The notes: generated by a model not told the origin, from the sequence alone. Positions 16,094-23,939 are shown, numbered from the stretch's first letter. The stretch is DNA of 58,812 bases from Chloroflexota bacterium (GCA_002721995.1 PBMF01000005.1:34767-93578), one strand, 5' to 3'. Made by a program: numbers and translations.

Positions 16094-16968
16094 TGGGGCC
16101 AGGCTCGTCACCAATGGAAGCAGCCCCCCGCCATGGGAGAGTCACTTTCGCCAGGGCCTCTCTCTACGGTTTGTTAACCCTTGCCCTGGTTTCATGGGTC
16201 TATATCCTGGTCGGAGCGGACAGCGGTCTGGACGACTTCTTCTCGGGCCGCACCTGGAGCCATGCGGGCGGATTCCTTCAGCAGCTATTGGGTATATACC
16301 AGGAGGGCCGGCCTGCCTTCTTGGAGTTGGAGCGCTGGGGCGAGACCGGCAAGTTGGCGTACAAGACCCTGTTGATGAGCGTCCTCGCCATCAGTTTCGC
16401 GGGGGTGGGAGTGCTCCTAACCTTCCTACCGGCAGCGCGAAACGTGAGCAACGGCGGGCTGGGGGGAAGCCCCTCGGCCGGTTTGGGCGCGCTCTACTAC
16501 CTGGTCCGGGTGGTCTTCGTGTTCACCCGCGCCGTACCCGAGTTGGTCTGGGCGATGGTGATCGTCTTCTTCCTGTCGCCCGGGGTACTGCCTGGAGCGC
16601 TGGCTCTGGGACTGCACAACTACGGGATAGTCGGCAAGCTTTCGGCAGAGGTGGTGGAGAACATGGACCCCGGACCGGCGCGGGCCCTTCGCTCGGCGGG
16701 CGCGGGCAACCTTCAGGTCTTGGCCTACGGCATTTTTCCCCAGGCCATCCCCCAGTTCCTGACCTACCTGCTCTACCGTTGGGAGGTGGTGATCCGCACC
16801 ACGGTGGTGGTGGGGTTCGTCAGCGCGGGGGGCTTGGGGCGGGAGTTCAGGCTCAGTCTCAGCTACTTCCAGTACTCGGACGTGGCGTTGATCATCCTCT
16901 GGTATCTGCTGCTGGTGATAGGGGTTGACTTGCTGAGTGCCTGGCTCCGTCGTCTTGTCAGGGCCTAA
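16090..16968 (+). CDS. PhnE-type ABC transporter permease 2
   Basis: 292 aa from ATG 16090, overlapping the permease 1 stop as ATGA; a second ATG follows immediately at 16093. Several membrane segments are visible. The coupling loop ALRSAGAGNLQVLAYGIFPQ is clear, followed by GFVSAGGLGREFRLSLSY. It completes the binding protein-ATPase-permease-permease unit. Its TAA stop overlaps the stop of the convergent DUF3800 gene by 4 bp. Confidence 0.87.
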   Translation: MMGPGSSPMEAAPRHGRVTFARASLYGLLTLALVSWVYILVGADSGLDDFFSGRTWSHAGGFLQQLLGIYQEGRPAFLELERWGETGKLAYKTLLMSVLAISFAGVGVLLTFLPAARNVSNGGLGGSPSAGLGALYYLVRVVFVFTRAVPELVWAMVIVFFLSPGVLPGALALGLHNYGIVGKLSAEVVENMDPGPARALRSAGAGNLQVLAYGIFPQAIPQFLTYLLYRWEVVIRTTVVVGFVSAGGLGREFRLSLSYFQYSDVALIILWYLLLVIGVDLLSAWLRRLVRA

Positions 16969-17741
16969 CCATTGTAGATGGTCACCGGATAGATCACCTG
17001 GATCACCCTGCTGTCCCGAAGACCCTCGAAGTAGGGGTGTACCCGGTCCGGGTTCTGCAACCAGCGGCGCACAAAATAGGCGCACAGGTTGGAGAGTTGG
17101 TTCCCCACGGAATGCTCGGATTCCACGTAACAGACGTTGTGCATCAGAGCGGTGGAGTCCATTCCCTCATCGGAGCGGAGGAACTCGGTCAGGAAGCGTG
17201 ACTTCAACGAGCTGGCCGTGGGCGCTACGGGCAGGGCGAAGTTGGAGGGCGGGATGGCCCCGTCCATGATCTGGTCGCCGGATAGCAGAGAAAGGTTGAA
17301 CTCGTCCATGAACATGCTCAGGGCGAAGAAAAACTTATTGACCACAGCATGGGCGGCGGTGTCGAAATTGATCAGGTCCGGATCGACGGCGGCTTTGGCC
17401 TCGGCGAACTCCTGTTTGTTGATGAATGACGTGACCACGGGAGTCTCGCGCCGCACCATCACCCCAAGGCAGTCTTGGATCAGCTCGTTTCTCTTGAGGG
17501 TGGGCCAGGAGGAGAAGTAACCCAGTCCCTGGAAAAGGTCCCTGGGCCGGATCTCTGAGGGGGCGTCTCCTTCGCCCAATGGCGCTCCAAAATGGCGGCG
17601 GCATAGCGCGCTGAACTCGCCGGTCATGGACATGGACTGGCTTTCGTGGACGAATAGGCCTGTGAAGACCATGTGGGGCTGAGAGGCATCGGTGAGGCTG
17701 GAGCCGGTGGTCCCGGATTCGCCGACATATGTGAGGAACAT
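16965..17741 (-). CDS. DUF3800 domain protein
   Basis: 258 aa from ATG 17741, preceded by AGGAAG; an earlier in-frame ATG (17792) lies in the hairpin region. The N-terminal TYVGESGTTGSS matches the Y-x-D/G-E-S-G start of DUF3800 proteins, thought to have an RNase H-like fold and often found near mobile or defence genes. Further conserved features are hard to judge by eye. The sequence is soluble with no signal peptide. Function is unknown. It is convergent with the transporter operon and follows the L25 terminator, so it is probably its own unit. Confidence 0.7.
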   Translation of the reverse strand: MFLTYVGESGTTGSSLTDASQPHMVFTGLFVHESQSMSMTGEFSALCRRHFGAPLGEGDAPSEIRPRDLFQGLGYFSSWPTLKRNELIQDCLGVMVRRETPVVTSFINKQEFAEAKAAVDPDLINFDTAAHAVVNKFFFALSMFMDEFNLSLLSGDQIMDGAIPPSNFALPVAPTASSLKSRFLTEFLRSDEGMDSTALMHNVCYVESEHSVGNQLSNLCAYFVRRWLQNPDRVHPYFEGLRDSRVIQVIYPVTIYNG

Positions 17742-17753
17742 CTTCCTGTCTCC

Positions 17754-17803
17754 AAAACAACCGCCGGAGGCTGGGTTCCCGTTAGGGTCCACTCCTCCGG
17801 CGG
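17754..17803 (-). terminator. Probable rplY terminator
   Basis: A perfect 10-bp stem CCGCCGGAGG/CCTCCGGCGG (17761-17770 and 17794-17803) with a 23-nt loop. On the minus strand it is followed by TTGTTTT. It sits 38 bp past the rplY stop and just before the DUF3800 start. Confidence 0.6.
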
Positions 17804-17840
17804 ATTTACTCGATCTGCCGTCTCCCTTGCCGGGAGACTG

Positions 17841-18500
17841 TTACTCCTCGGCGTCTTCTGAATCGTCGGACGCGGCCGGCGCTTCGGCGCCCTCTTCGGC
17901 ACCCTCTTCACCCTCGGCGGCAGCCACTTCGGCAACCCTGGGGAGCTCGATACGGGCGACCAGTTCTTCAGCGTCGGTCAGCAGTGTGGCGGATCCGGGG
18001 AGGCCCAGATCGCCGGCACGGAGTACGGAGTCCGCCTCCTCCATGACCGCCAAATCGACCTCGATCTGGCTGGGCATTTCCAGAGGCAGCGCCTGAACAT
18101 CCACCGTCCTAAGCTGCTGCATGACCGTCCCGCCGACGCCGCGGGCTCCAGGGGATTCACCGGACAGGATGATGGGCACCTGAGCGGTAACGGGCCGGCT
18201 TATATCGGCGGCCACCAGGTCCACGTGTAGCAGGTCGTCCCGTTTGGGGTCCCACTGGATCTCCCTGGCGAAGGCCAGGTGAGTCTCGGACTCGCCCTGG
18301 ATGGTGATGTTGATGGGAGTTGCGCCACCGGCTTGGGAGAGCACCTGGACCAACCGGGAACCCTGGCACTGCAGGGAACGCGGCTCTATACCGGGGCCGT
18401 ATAGGTGCACGGGAATGATGCCGGCGCGACGCAGCTGGCCGACCTTCTTGCCCATGAGAGTTCGTGGGTCTAGTTCAAGATTGATTGCGTTGGTGGTCAT
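17841..18500 (-). CDS. rplY: 50S ribosomal protein L25, CTC/TL5 family
   Basis: 219 aa, a 5S rRNA-binding ribosomal protein of the long (CTC/TL5) type. The N-terminal L25 domain (about residues 1-90) shows LRRAGIIPVHLYGPG. The C-terminal TL5 domain (about residues 95-185) shows VPIILSGESPGARGVGG and PLEMPSQIEVDLAVM. It ends in a low-complexity acidic tail (residues 192-219, rich in Ala, Glu and Asp), common in this family. The gene is monocistronic, with a TTCACT-17-TATTAT promoter at 18582-18610 and a terminator at 17754-17803. Its leader contains a perfect 16-bp palindrome. Confidence 0.94.
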   Translation of the reverse strand: MTTNAINLELDPRTLMGKKVGQLRRAGIIPVHLYGPGIEPRSLQCQGSRLVQVLSQAGGATPINITIQGESETHLAFAREIQWDPKRDDLLHVDLVAADISRPVTAQVPIILSGESPGARGVGGTVMQQLRTVDVQALPLEMPSQIEVDLAVMEEADSVLRAGDLGLPGSATLLTDAEELVARIELPRVAEVAAAEGEEGAEEGAEAPAASDDSEDAEE

Positions 18501-18532
18501 TGGACGATGGTCTCCGCTGATGTGGCTGAAGC

Positions 18533-18548
18533 CGTCCCCATGGGGACG
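18533..18548. promoter_or_regulatory. Perfect 16-bp palindrome in the rplY leader
   Basis: CGTCCCCATGGGGACG lies between the predicted rplY start of transcription (about 18575) and its ATG (18500). It could be a DNA operator or, as RNA, a small hairpin. No T-run follows, so it is not a terminator. Confidence 0.45.
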
Positions 18549-18581
18549 TACGATTTTCGTAAGTATGAATCCAGCCGTCTA

Positions 18582-18610
18582 ATAATAGCACCGCACCAAT
18601 GGAAAGTGAA
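18582..18610 (-). promoter_or_regulatory. Predicted rplY promoter
   Basis: Minus strand: TTCACT, 17-bp spacer, TATTAT. Leader about 75 nt. Confidence 0.5.
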
Positions 18611-18646
18611 TGGCAGCCCCGGCCGCCGTGGCGATGCCGGGATTTC

Positions 18647-18676
18647 TTGACACTCGGTTTAAAATTGGTCTTGAAT
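18647..18676 (+). promoter_or_regulatory. Predicted promoter of the alpha/beta hydrolase gene
   Basis: TTGACA, 18-bp spacer, TTGAAT, which ends only 18 bp before the ATG at 18695. The transcript would start within about 12 nt of the start codon, yet a good GGAGGGA ribosome site occupies 18683-18689. The -10 match is moderate. Confidence 0.4.
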
Positions 18677-18694
18677 CTGACCGGAGGGATACAC

Positions 18695-19606
18695 ATGGCG
18701 TCTCATTCTCTTGGGCTTTCACTGTACGAAGCGGCGCGGCGCATGGGTGTGCAATTCACCCAGGAGAACGAGCCCCAGGACCGGACGGTCAATGCCAACG
18801 GCATGAACTTCCACCTTCTGGAGTGGGGCGACCCTTCAAACCCCACCATCTTCATGCTCCACGGCGTCTCCCAGCAGGCCCACAGCTGGGATTTTGTGAG
18901 CTTGGCCCTTTCGCCCTCATACCACGTTTTGGCCATGGACCAGCGCGGGCACGGCGACACGGACTGGGCCTCTGACGAGAATTACAGCATCGACGCCATG
19001 CAGGCCGATATCGACGGCGTGATCGACGCTTTGGGACTGGATGACTTCAACCTCATGGGTCACTCCATGGGCGGGCGCAACAGCTTCATCTGGGCCTCAC
19101 GGCACCCGAAGACCCTGCGGTCGCTGACCATCGTCGACACCGGCCCCGAGACCCAGCGCCGGGGACAGGACCGCATCCGTCAGTTCAGGGAACTGCCCAA
19201 CAACCTAGACAGCTTCCAGGAATTCTCGGAACGGGTTCAGGAGTATACGGGACGCACTGAAGAGCAGGTGCTAGGCGCGCTCAAGTACAGTATCCGCGAG
19301 ACGCCCGACGGCAAATGGTCGTGGAAATGGGACCCCGCCACCCGCAACCGGAACCGCGCCGGGGCCGACCCCAATTGGACTCCGGACAAGCTGTGGGAGT
19401 GCGTCCAGGCGGTGGACTGCCCGTCCCTGGTGGTCCGGGGCAGCCGCAGCGACATCTTTGCCGAGGAGACCATGGCCAAGATGGGTGAGGTGATGATGGA
19501 TTGCACCACCGAGACCATCAAGGACGCCGGTCACCTGGTCCAGGGCGACAACCCCGTAGACTTCATCGCCGCCGCCCGGGGTATTCTGTCCCGCACTAAT
19601 GCCTAG
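18695..19606 (+). CDS. Alpha/beta hydrolase
   Basis: 303 aa from ATG 18695, chosen for its GGAGGGA ribosome site; the frame is open upstream to 18599 without one. The fold is clear: oxyanion-hole LHGVSQQAH, then MDQRGHGDTDWA. The nucleophile elbow is GHSMGG (Ser about residue 146), and the catalytic histidine sits in KDAGHLVQGDNP near the end. A lid of about 60 residues lies between. Substrate cannot be told; similar proteins act as esterases, haloalkane or epoxide hydrolases. The stop overlaps that of the convergent iron-transport gene by 3 bp within CTAG. Confidence 0.85.
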   Translation: MASHSLGLSLYEAARRMGVQFTQENEPQDRTVNANGMNFHLLEWGDPSNPTIFMLHGVSQQAHSWDFVSLALSPSYHVLAMDQRGHGDTDWASDENYSIDAMQADIDGVIDALGLDDFNLMGHSMGGRNSFIWASRHPKTLRSLTIVDTGPETQRRGQDRIRQFRELPNNLDSFQEFSERVQEYTGRTEEQVLGALKYSIRETPDGKWSWKWDPATRNRNRAGADPNWTPDKLWECVQAVDCPSLVVRGSRSDIFAEETMAKMGEVMMDCTTETIKDAGHLVQGDNPVDFIAAARGILSRTNA

Positions 19607-20832
19607 GTAATCAGCCTTGGGATCAGGTCGCCCAGACCGAACCCTATTCCTGCGGACACGGCTCCCACAACCAGGATCTCCAGCCCCTGCAGCAGCGGAG
19701 AACGCTGCACCAGCCGGCCTTTACCCACGCCCAGGAAGAACAGTCCCGTAAGCGCGGCGGCTATTGAGACGCCGATGGCCGGGCCCCCCTCCAGAAAGAA
19801 GTGGGGGAATATGGGAATGATGGCCGCCAGGATGAACGAAATACCCATGGTGACGGCGTCTTTCAATGGGTTGGTGGTCTCATCCAGGCTGATGCCCAGC
19901 TCCTTTTCAGCCATGGTACGGAGCCACAGGTCCTTGCCCTGGGAGATCTCGTCGGCCAGGTGCCGCGCTTCGTCATAGGTGCGGCCTTCCCGCTGGTAGA
20001 GTACCACCAGCTCGGCCAACTCCTCAGCGGGATTCTCCTCCAACTCCTGGGCCTCGCGGGCGATCTCCGCCCTCTGTACGTCCTGTCCCGCCCGTGACCC
20101 CAGCCAGGCCCCGGTGGCCATGGACAGCATTCCGGGGAGCGCCGCAGCCAGGCCGGCCACCAAAACAGTCGTCTGGTTGTCCACCGCGACGGCGACGCCG
20201 GTGACCAGGGCCACGGTGCTGAGCAGGCCGTCTTGGGCGCCGAAGACCACTTCCCTCAGGCGGCCCATGCGGGCCACACGCCAGCGTTCCTTGTCAATCT
20301 CCGTGGCGGCGGTGACGTAGGTCTCCATGGCCATGCCGTCGTCAATCATACCCATGCCCGAGCCGGGCGCGGGTTCGAAGGCCTCGCGGGGAGGCGCAGT
20401 GGCGGCAGGGGCTTCCCCGTATGCCGCGGTCTTGGCCTCGAGCAATGCCAGGGCGTTGGTGAACACCTCCAGATGATGCCGTTCCCGGTCCATGGCCAGG
20501 GCGAAGGAGTCGGCCGCGTCCTGGCGCCCCTCATCCAGGGCGTCCTGGATCATCTTGGGGTACATGGTGCTGTACTCTTTGGACTCGCCTTCGGTGACGG
20601 TGCGCAGGTTCACAGCGGTGGTGTCCAGGCTGCCGGAGACGCGCAGGTGGTTCATGCCGTGGATGGTCTCGGCGCCGGCCACCTCCTGGAAGACCTGGGC
20701 CACTTCGGGGTGTCCTTCTTCCAGGGCCTTGTGGGCGTAGGCGTTGTATTTCAAATAGGCCATCGCTTCCGCCACGATGGCCGACCAAAGATTCTTGTCC
20801 GTCTTCGACATCGATGGTAATTCTGAAGCCAT
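19603..20832 (-). CDS. Ferritin-like/rubrerythrin domain fused to VIT1/CCC1 membrane transporter (MbfA-like)
   Basis: 409 aa from ATG 20832, preceded by AAGAGGAAAC. The N-terminal half (about residues 8-130) is a four-helix ferritin-like domain with diiron-type E-x-x-H pairs (AGAETIHGMNH and DRERHHLEVF). The C-terminal half is a VIT1/CCC1 domain: REVVFGAQDGLLSTVALV, then LPGMLSMATGAWLGSRA, then the cytosolic helical part and three hydrophobic helices to GDLIPRLIT. The order matches MbfA, a membrane-bound ferritin that exports iron in Rhizobiales. A role in iron or manganese efflux/storage and oxidative stress is inferred. No Fur- or Irr-type box was recognised. Confidence 0.85.
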   Translation of the reverse strand: MASELPSMSKTDKNLWSAIVAEAMAYLKYNAYAHKALEEGHPEVAQVFQEVAGAETIHGMNHLRVSGSLDTTAVNLRTVTEGESKEYSTMYPKMIQDALDEGRQDAADSFALAMDRERHHLEVFTNALALLEAKTAAYGEAPAATAPPREAFEPAPGSGMGMIDDGMAMETYVTAATEIDKERWRVARMGRLREVVFGAQDGLLSTVALVTGVAVAVDNQTTVLVAGLAAALPGMLSMATGAWLGSRAGQDVQRAEIAREAQELEENPAEELAELVVLYQREGRTYDEARHLADEISQGKDLWLRTMAEKELGISLDETTNPLKDAVTMGISFILAAIIPIFPHFFLEGGPAIGVSIAAALTGLFFLGVGKGRLVQRSPLLQGLEILVVGAVSAGIGFGLGDLIPRLIT

Positions 20833-21181
20833 TTTCGGTTTCCTCTTGGGGGCTTTAGAGAGTGCCCGTCGGGCACAGCGCGGCCCGACCACGGTGATTT
20901 TATGGGGAATGGACAGCGGGTTCCATTTTACCAGGCAACGGGCCGTCGCTGGTAAGGAGGGCCGTGCGCATTATGGCATTCCCCTGGTAAATGCCACAGT
21001 TTTAGATTCACAAAACCGTTTGTCCTGAGCCTGTTGAAGGGCCCGCATCAGTCCAGTCTCAAGAGGGACGGCCACAGCGTAGGGTGCGTGGTTCGACAGG
21101 CTCACCATGAGCGGGTGGGGCGTGGTCCGATTAGGTGGTGAGTCGGCTGGTTTGGTAACAGGGCGGGTTGGAAACCCGCCG
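20833..21181. other. Non-coding interval with two repeat elements
   Basis: About 350 bp between the VIT1-type gene and the SnoaL-like gene. It contains a MITE-like repeat (21016-21115) and most of a palindromic repeat A copy (21161-21185). No supported gene. Confidence 0.7.
21016..21115. repeat. MITE-like repeat B, copy 1 (about 100 bp)
   Basis: The left arm CCGTTTGTCCTGAGCCTGTT and the right arm GTTCGACAGGCTCACCATGA are imperfect inverted repeats of each other around a variable centre. A second copy with the same arms lies at 28088-28179. The arm sequence is familiar from dispersed repeats in many bacterial genomes. No transposase is present. Confidence 0.75.
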
Positions 21182-21185
21182 CTAC
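21161..21185. repeat. Dispersed palindromic repeat A, copy 4, overlapping a gene end
   Basis: GGGCGGGTT-GGA-AACCCGCC plus GCTAC. Its CTA (21182-21184) is the TAG stop of the SnoaL-like gene on the minus strand, so the repeat supplies that stop codon. Confidence 0.8.
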
Positions 21186-21586
21186 GCGCTGCCCGAGGCG
21201 TGGTGGGCCACCATGCGCCAGCCGTCTTCGTAGCGGGCGAAGACGTTGGTGGCGAAGGTGCTGAAGTTGGCGGCGTGCCCTTGGACCACGCTGGTGATGC
21301 CCTCGACGCAGGTGACGCAGCCGAACTCGCCCTGAACAACCACGTTCAGGTAGCGGACCTGGAACTGCATCAGGTTGGCGTTCTGGAAGATGCGGTCCCA
21401 GCTCATGCGGATGGACTCCCACCCCACCAGGGGAGACCAGCCGGGGTGGACGCACATGGCCCGCTCCGAGTTCTCCCAAACGCGGTCCATCCCATCGATA
21501 TCCAGGGCCGAAAAGGCGTCGTAGAACCGCTGGTTGGCGGCCTTTATCTCTTCCACGATCTCCGGTTCCGGTTGTTGCATGGCCAT
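21182..21586 (-). CDS. SnoaL-like/DUF4440 (NTF2-fold) protein
   Basis: 134 aa. The pattern ANQRFYDAFSALDIDGMDRVW, then HPGWSPLVGWESIRMSW, then a C-terminal FARYEDGWRMVAHHAS is that of the small NTF2-like superfamily, which includes isomerases, hydrolases and non-catalytic binding proteins. The ATG overlaps the stop of the class II aldolase gene, so the two are translationally coupled and probably act in the same pathway. Its stop codon is contributed by a dispersed repeat, so the original C-terminus may have been a little different. Substrate unknown. Confidence 0.8.
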   Translation of the reverse strand: MAMQQPEPEIVEEIKAANQRFYDAFSALDIDGMDRVWENSERAMCVHPGWSPLVGWESIRMSWDRIFQNANLMQFQVRYLNVVVQGEFGCVTCVEGITSVVQGHAANFSTFATNVFARYEDGWRMVAHHASGSA

Positions 21587-22287
21587 CAGATATCGCCTCT
21601 TCCAGCACGGTTTGCCCAGTACTCCCAGGCGCGGTCCTGGGAGGTTGGCCGCATTTGCCCCTCGGTCATCAGTTCCACCTCGCCCTGTGTGAGGTATTTC
21701 ACCTCGCCCAATCCCAGGGAGTCCAGCAGCAGTCCGGCGTTCACCTGCAAATAGACCGAGGCCATCACCACTTCACGGACAGACTTGCCGGCTATGACGC
21801 AGCCGTGGCCCCGCATCAGCGCCACGCGGCGGTCTTCCAGGCACTGGGCCAAGTCCCGTCCCTGCTCCATGGTGGTGTCGCCGAAATTGTCGCGTATATC
21901 CCACACGGGCAGTTCATACCCGATGATCGCCGTCAAATGAAACATGGCTTTCAGGGGCGTATCGGTGACGGTGAAGGGCACCACTGTCGTGGAATGGTTG
22001 TGGACGACGGCCAGCACGTCGTCCCGAGCCTCGTAGATCTCGCCGTGGATGGGCCGCTCCGAGTACATGGTGCGCCCCTGCTGGTCTATGGGCTCGCCCT
22101 CCAGGGTGTACTCCATCAGGTCGGTGACGTCCACCAGGTCCGGCGCCCGCGACTGGGACAGGATGTACCGGTCGGGCCGTGACGGGTGGCGGATGCTTAC
22201 ATGCCCGTAGGCGTCAACAACTCCCTCTCGCGCCAAAATCCTATTGGCCGTAACCAACTCCTGCAATATGTCGTTGTTGATATCCAA
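21586..22287 (-). CDS. Class II aldolase/adducin family protein
   Basis: 233 aa. Conserved features are YGHVSIRHP near the N-terminus, the metal-binding HNHS in LAVVHNHSTTVVPF (about residue 96) and a C-terminal RGHGCVIAG histidine. Characterised members include fuculose-phosphate aldolase and several decarboxylases. The absence of a clear phosphate-binding loop by eye leaves the reaction open. It is the first gene of a two-gene unit with the SnoaL-like protein. The NIPSNAP terminator lies immediately upstream. Confidence 0.82.
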   Translation of the reverse strand: MDINNDILQELVTANRILAREGVVDAYGHVSIRHPSRPDRYILSQSRAPDLVDVTDLMEYTLEGEPIDQQGRTMYSERPIHGEIYEARDDVLAVVHNHSTTVVPFTVTDTPLKAMFHLTAIIGYELPVWDIRDNFGDTTMEQGRDLAQCLEDRRVALMRGHGCVIAGKSVREVVMASVYLQVNAGLLLDSLGLGEVKYLTQGEVELMTEGQMRPTSQDRAWEYWANRAGRGDI

Positions 22288-22295
22288 TAATCGCC

Positions 22296-22337
22296 CAAAA
22301 ACCAGAGGCCAGGAAGGTCAACCCAATCCTGGCCTCT
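22296..22337 (-). terminator. Rho-independent terminator after the NIPSNAP gene
   Basis: A perfect 11-bp stem AGAGGCCAGGA/TCCTGGCCTCT (22304-22314 and 22327-22337) with a 12-nt loop, followed on the minus strand by GGTTTTTGG. It separates the NIPSNAP gene from the downstream aldolase unit. Confidence 0.75.
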
Positions 22338-22388
22338 ACCAAATCACCAACTACTCGCCCACTCCTACGAACGAAACACAGCGCGCTG

Positions 22389-23009
22389 TTAGTGCATGGG
22401 GGAGAAGGAGGAGGGGACCAGGATCTTATTCTCCTGGCTGACCAGGAACTCCCGGGTGGGCGGCGGCCAGGTGGCCGTCTTGGAGGCTTCGCCGCGGATC
22501 CTGTTGCGCTCTTCCAGGTCCTTGTAGGGCCAGATGTGGACCCACTTGTTCAGTCCGCCCGTCTCGGTGTACATGGCGGCGGCCAGGGGGGAGAACTCCT
22601 CGCGGGCGGGTACGGCGTCCTTCCAGATGTCGATGACCTTGGGCATGCTGCCCACTTTGTAGGTGTAGGAGCGCATCTCGTAGAGATTGCCCAGCGCCTG
22701 GTCGCCGCCCAAGGGGCGCATGAATGGCGCGGGGATGAATATCTCCGACTGCTGATGAACGTACATCTCGGGGGGGTTGGCCGGCGGCCAGTGGTCGTCC
22801 TTGGCGGCTTCGGCCCGGATGCGGGTCCGCTCTTCCAGGTCCTCGTAGGGCCAGACGTGGATGACCTGGTTCAAGGGGCCTATCTCGGTGTGCCAGAAAG
22901 CTCCCAGGGGGGAGTACTTCTCGCGGTGGGGCAGAGCGGCGGCGAAATTCTCCTCGAACTGGGGCACGCTGCCGGGCTGCAGGGTATAGGTACGCACTTC
23001 GTAAATCAT
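22389..23009 (-). CDS. Tandem NIPSNAP-domain protein
   Basis: 206 aa made of two NIPSNAP domains of about 100 residues. The first runs from MIYEVRTYTLQPGSVPQFEE and the second from YEMRSYTYKVGSMPKVIDIW. Each contains the matching H-I/V-WPY-K/E-DLEER segment (IHVWPYEDLEERTRIR and VHIWPYKDLEERNRIR) and a WPP turn. NIPSNAP proteins have a dimeric alpha/beta-barrel ferredoxin-like fold. Bacterial members are common beside catabolic genes but few have a known reaction. The internal duplication probably makes a single-chain pseudo-dimer. A terminator follows the gene. Confidence 0.85.
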   Translation of the reverse strand: MIYEVRTYTLQPGSVPQFEENFAAALPHREKYSPLGAFWHTEIGPLNQVIHVWPYEDLEERTRIRAEAAKDDHWPPANPPEMYVHQQSEIFIPAPFMRPLGGDQALGNLYEMRSYTYKVGSMPKVIDIWKDAVPAREEFSPLAAAMYTETGGLNKWVHIWPYKDLEERNRIRGEASKTATWPPPTREFLVSQENKILVPSSFSPMH

Positions 23010-23138
23010 AGTGGCTCCTTGCTGCGGGACTATTGCTGGTTGCCGGGCCGGTCAGGCTCAAATCGAGCCAGGCCTGGAATACCGCGACAGTGTAGCAAAA
23101 CTGGTATGCCTGGGCAAACGATCAAGCTACAGCGGACG

Positions 23139-23939
23139 CTAACTAGCCGCCTGGTGAATCACAACCTTGGCGCAGTGCCTTTCCGCCGACCGCAACACTT
23201 CCTGGTGCAGCTCCGACGGGCTGCCGATGGTACAGACCACGGCCCAGAGACCGGCACGGGTGTCGCGCCCCAGCCGGGAGACGACCTCCTCCGTGTTCTC
23301 ACCGTCCAGCACCAGGGGAGTCCCGTTGGCGAAGGTGTCCACGGCCTGCAGGGCATCGGCCGTCCCCGCCACATAATCGGCGTACTTGAGCAGTCCAATG
23401 GCTGAGACACCCAGCTGGGAGGGTTGCTCGGGGTCCAGGGCGATGAAGTTAACCGCCCGCTCCCGGGTCGAGAAGGCCGCCACGTATTTGCGGGTCTCCA
23501 CGATCTGGTTGGCGTGGCTGGAGGCGTGGCCGGACGACCGCTCCACCAGTTCCAATAACGTCAGGCCTGGGTAGGAATTGTGGGGGTTGGGCGCCGTCAC
23601 CGGCTGGTCCATGCGCTCTTCGGGCATGGATTCCACCAAAGCGCGGAACCGGCGGTAGGTGGCGTCCAGGTGCTCTATGTCTTCTTTGAGCTTCTCCTCC
23701 CGGCTGTTGAAGGGTGGCAGCATGTCCCGTTCGCCGGACACTATCTGCTCCAGGGCTTCCACGTAACTCTCGGCGTCCAGGTGGTTCAACACCTCCCACA
23801 CCGACCAGCGGGAGCCCAAAAAGGCGTCCTCGGCGTCCAGTCCCGCCAGGGCTTCGTGCAGTATCTTCTGTCCCTCGTCCAGCCTGCGCAGGACCCGTGC
23901 CCGCCGCTGCGCCAGGGTCAAATGGCTTCCCGTGCTCAC
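23139..23939 (-). CDS. DinB-like protein with an additional C-terminal region
   Basis: 266 aa. The first 160 residues look like a DinB/YfiT four-helix bundle: RWSVWEVLNHLDAESYVEAL near the start and a late SSGHASSHANQI that would give the metal histidines. The last 90 residues (from about AVNFIALDPEQPSQ) do not belong to DinB. They read as an alternating alpha/beta region ending AKVVIHQAAS, which I do not recognise. DinB-fold proteins include metal-dependent thiol transferases and hydrolases. The gene has no close operon partner. Confidence 0.6.
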   Translation of the reverse strand: MSTGSHLTLAQRRARVLRRLDEGQKILHEALAGLDAEDAFLGSRWSVWEVLNHLDAESYVEALEQIVSGERDMLPPFNSREEKLKEDIEHLDATYRRFRALVESMPEERMDQPVTAPNPHNSYPGLTLLELVERSSGHASSHANQIVETRKYVAAFSTRERAVNFIALDPEQPSQLGVSAIGLLKYADYVAGTADALQAVDTFANGTPLVLDGENTEEVVSRLGRDTRAGLWAVVCTIGSPSELHQEVLRSAERHCAKVVIHQAAS

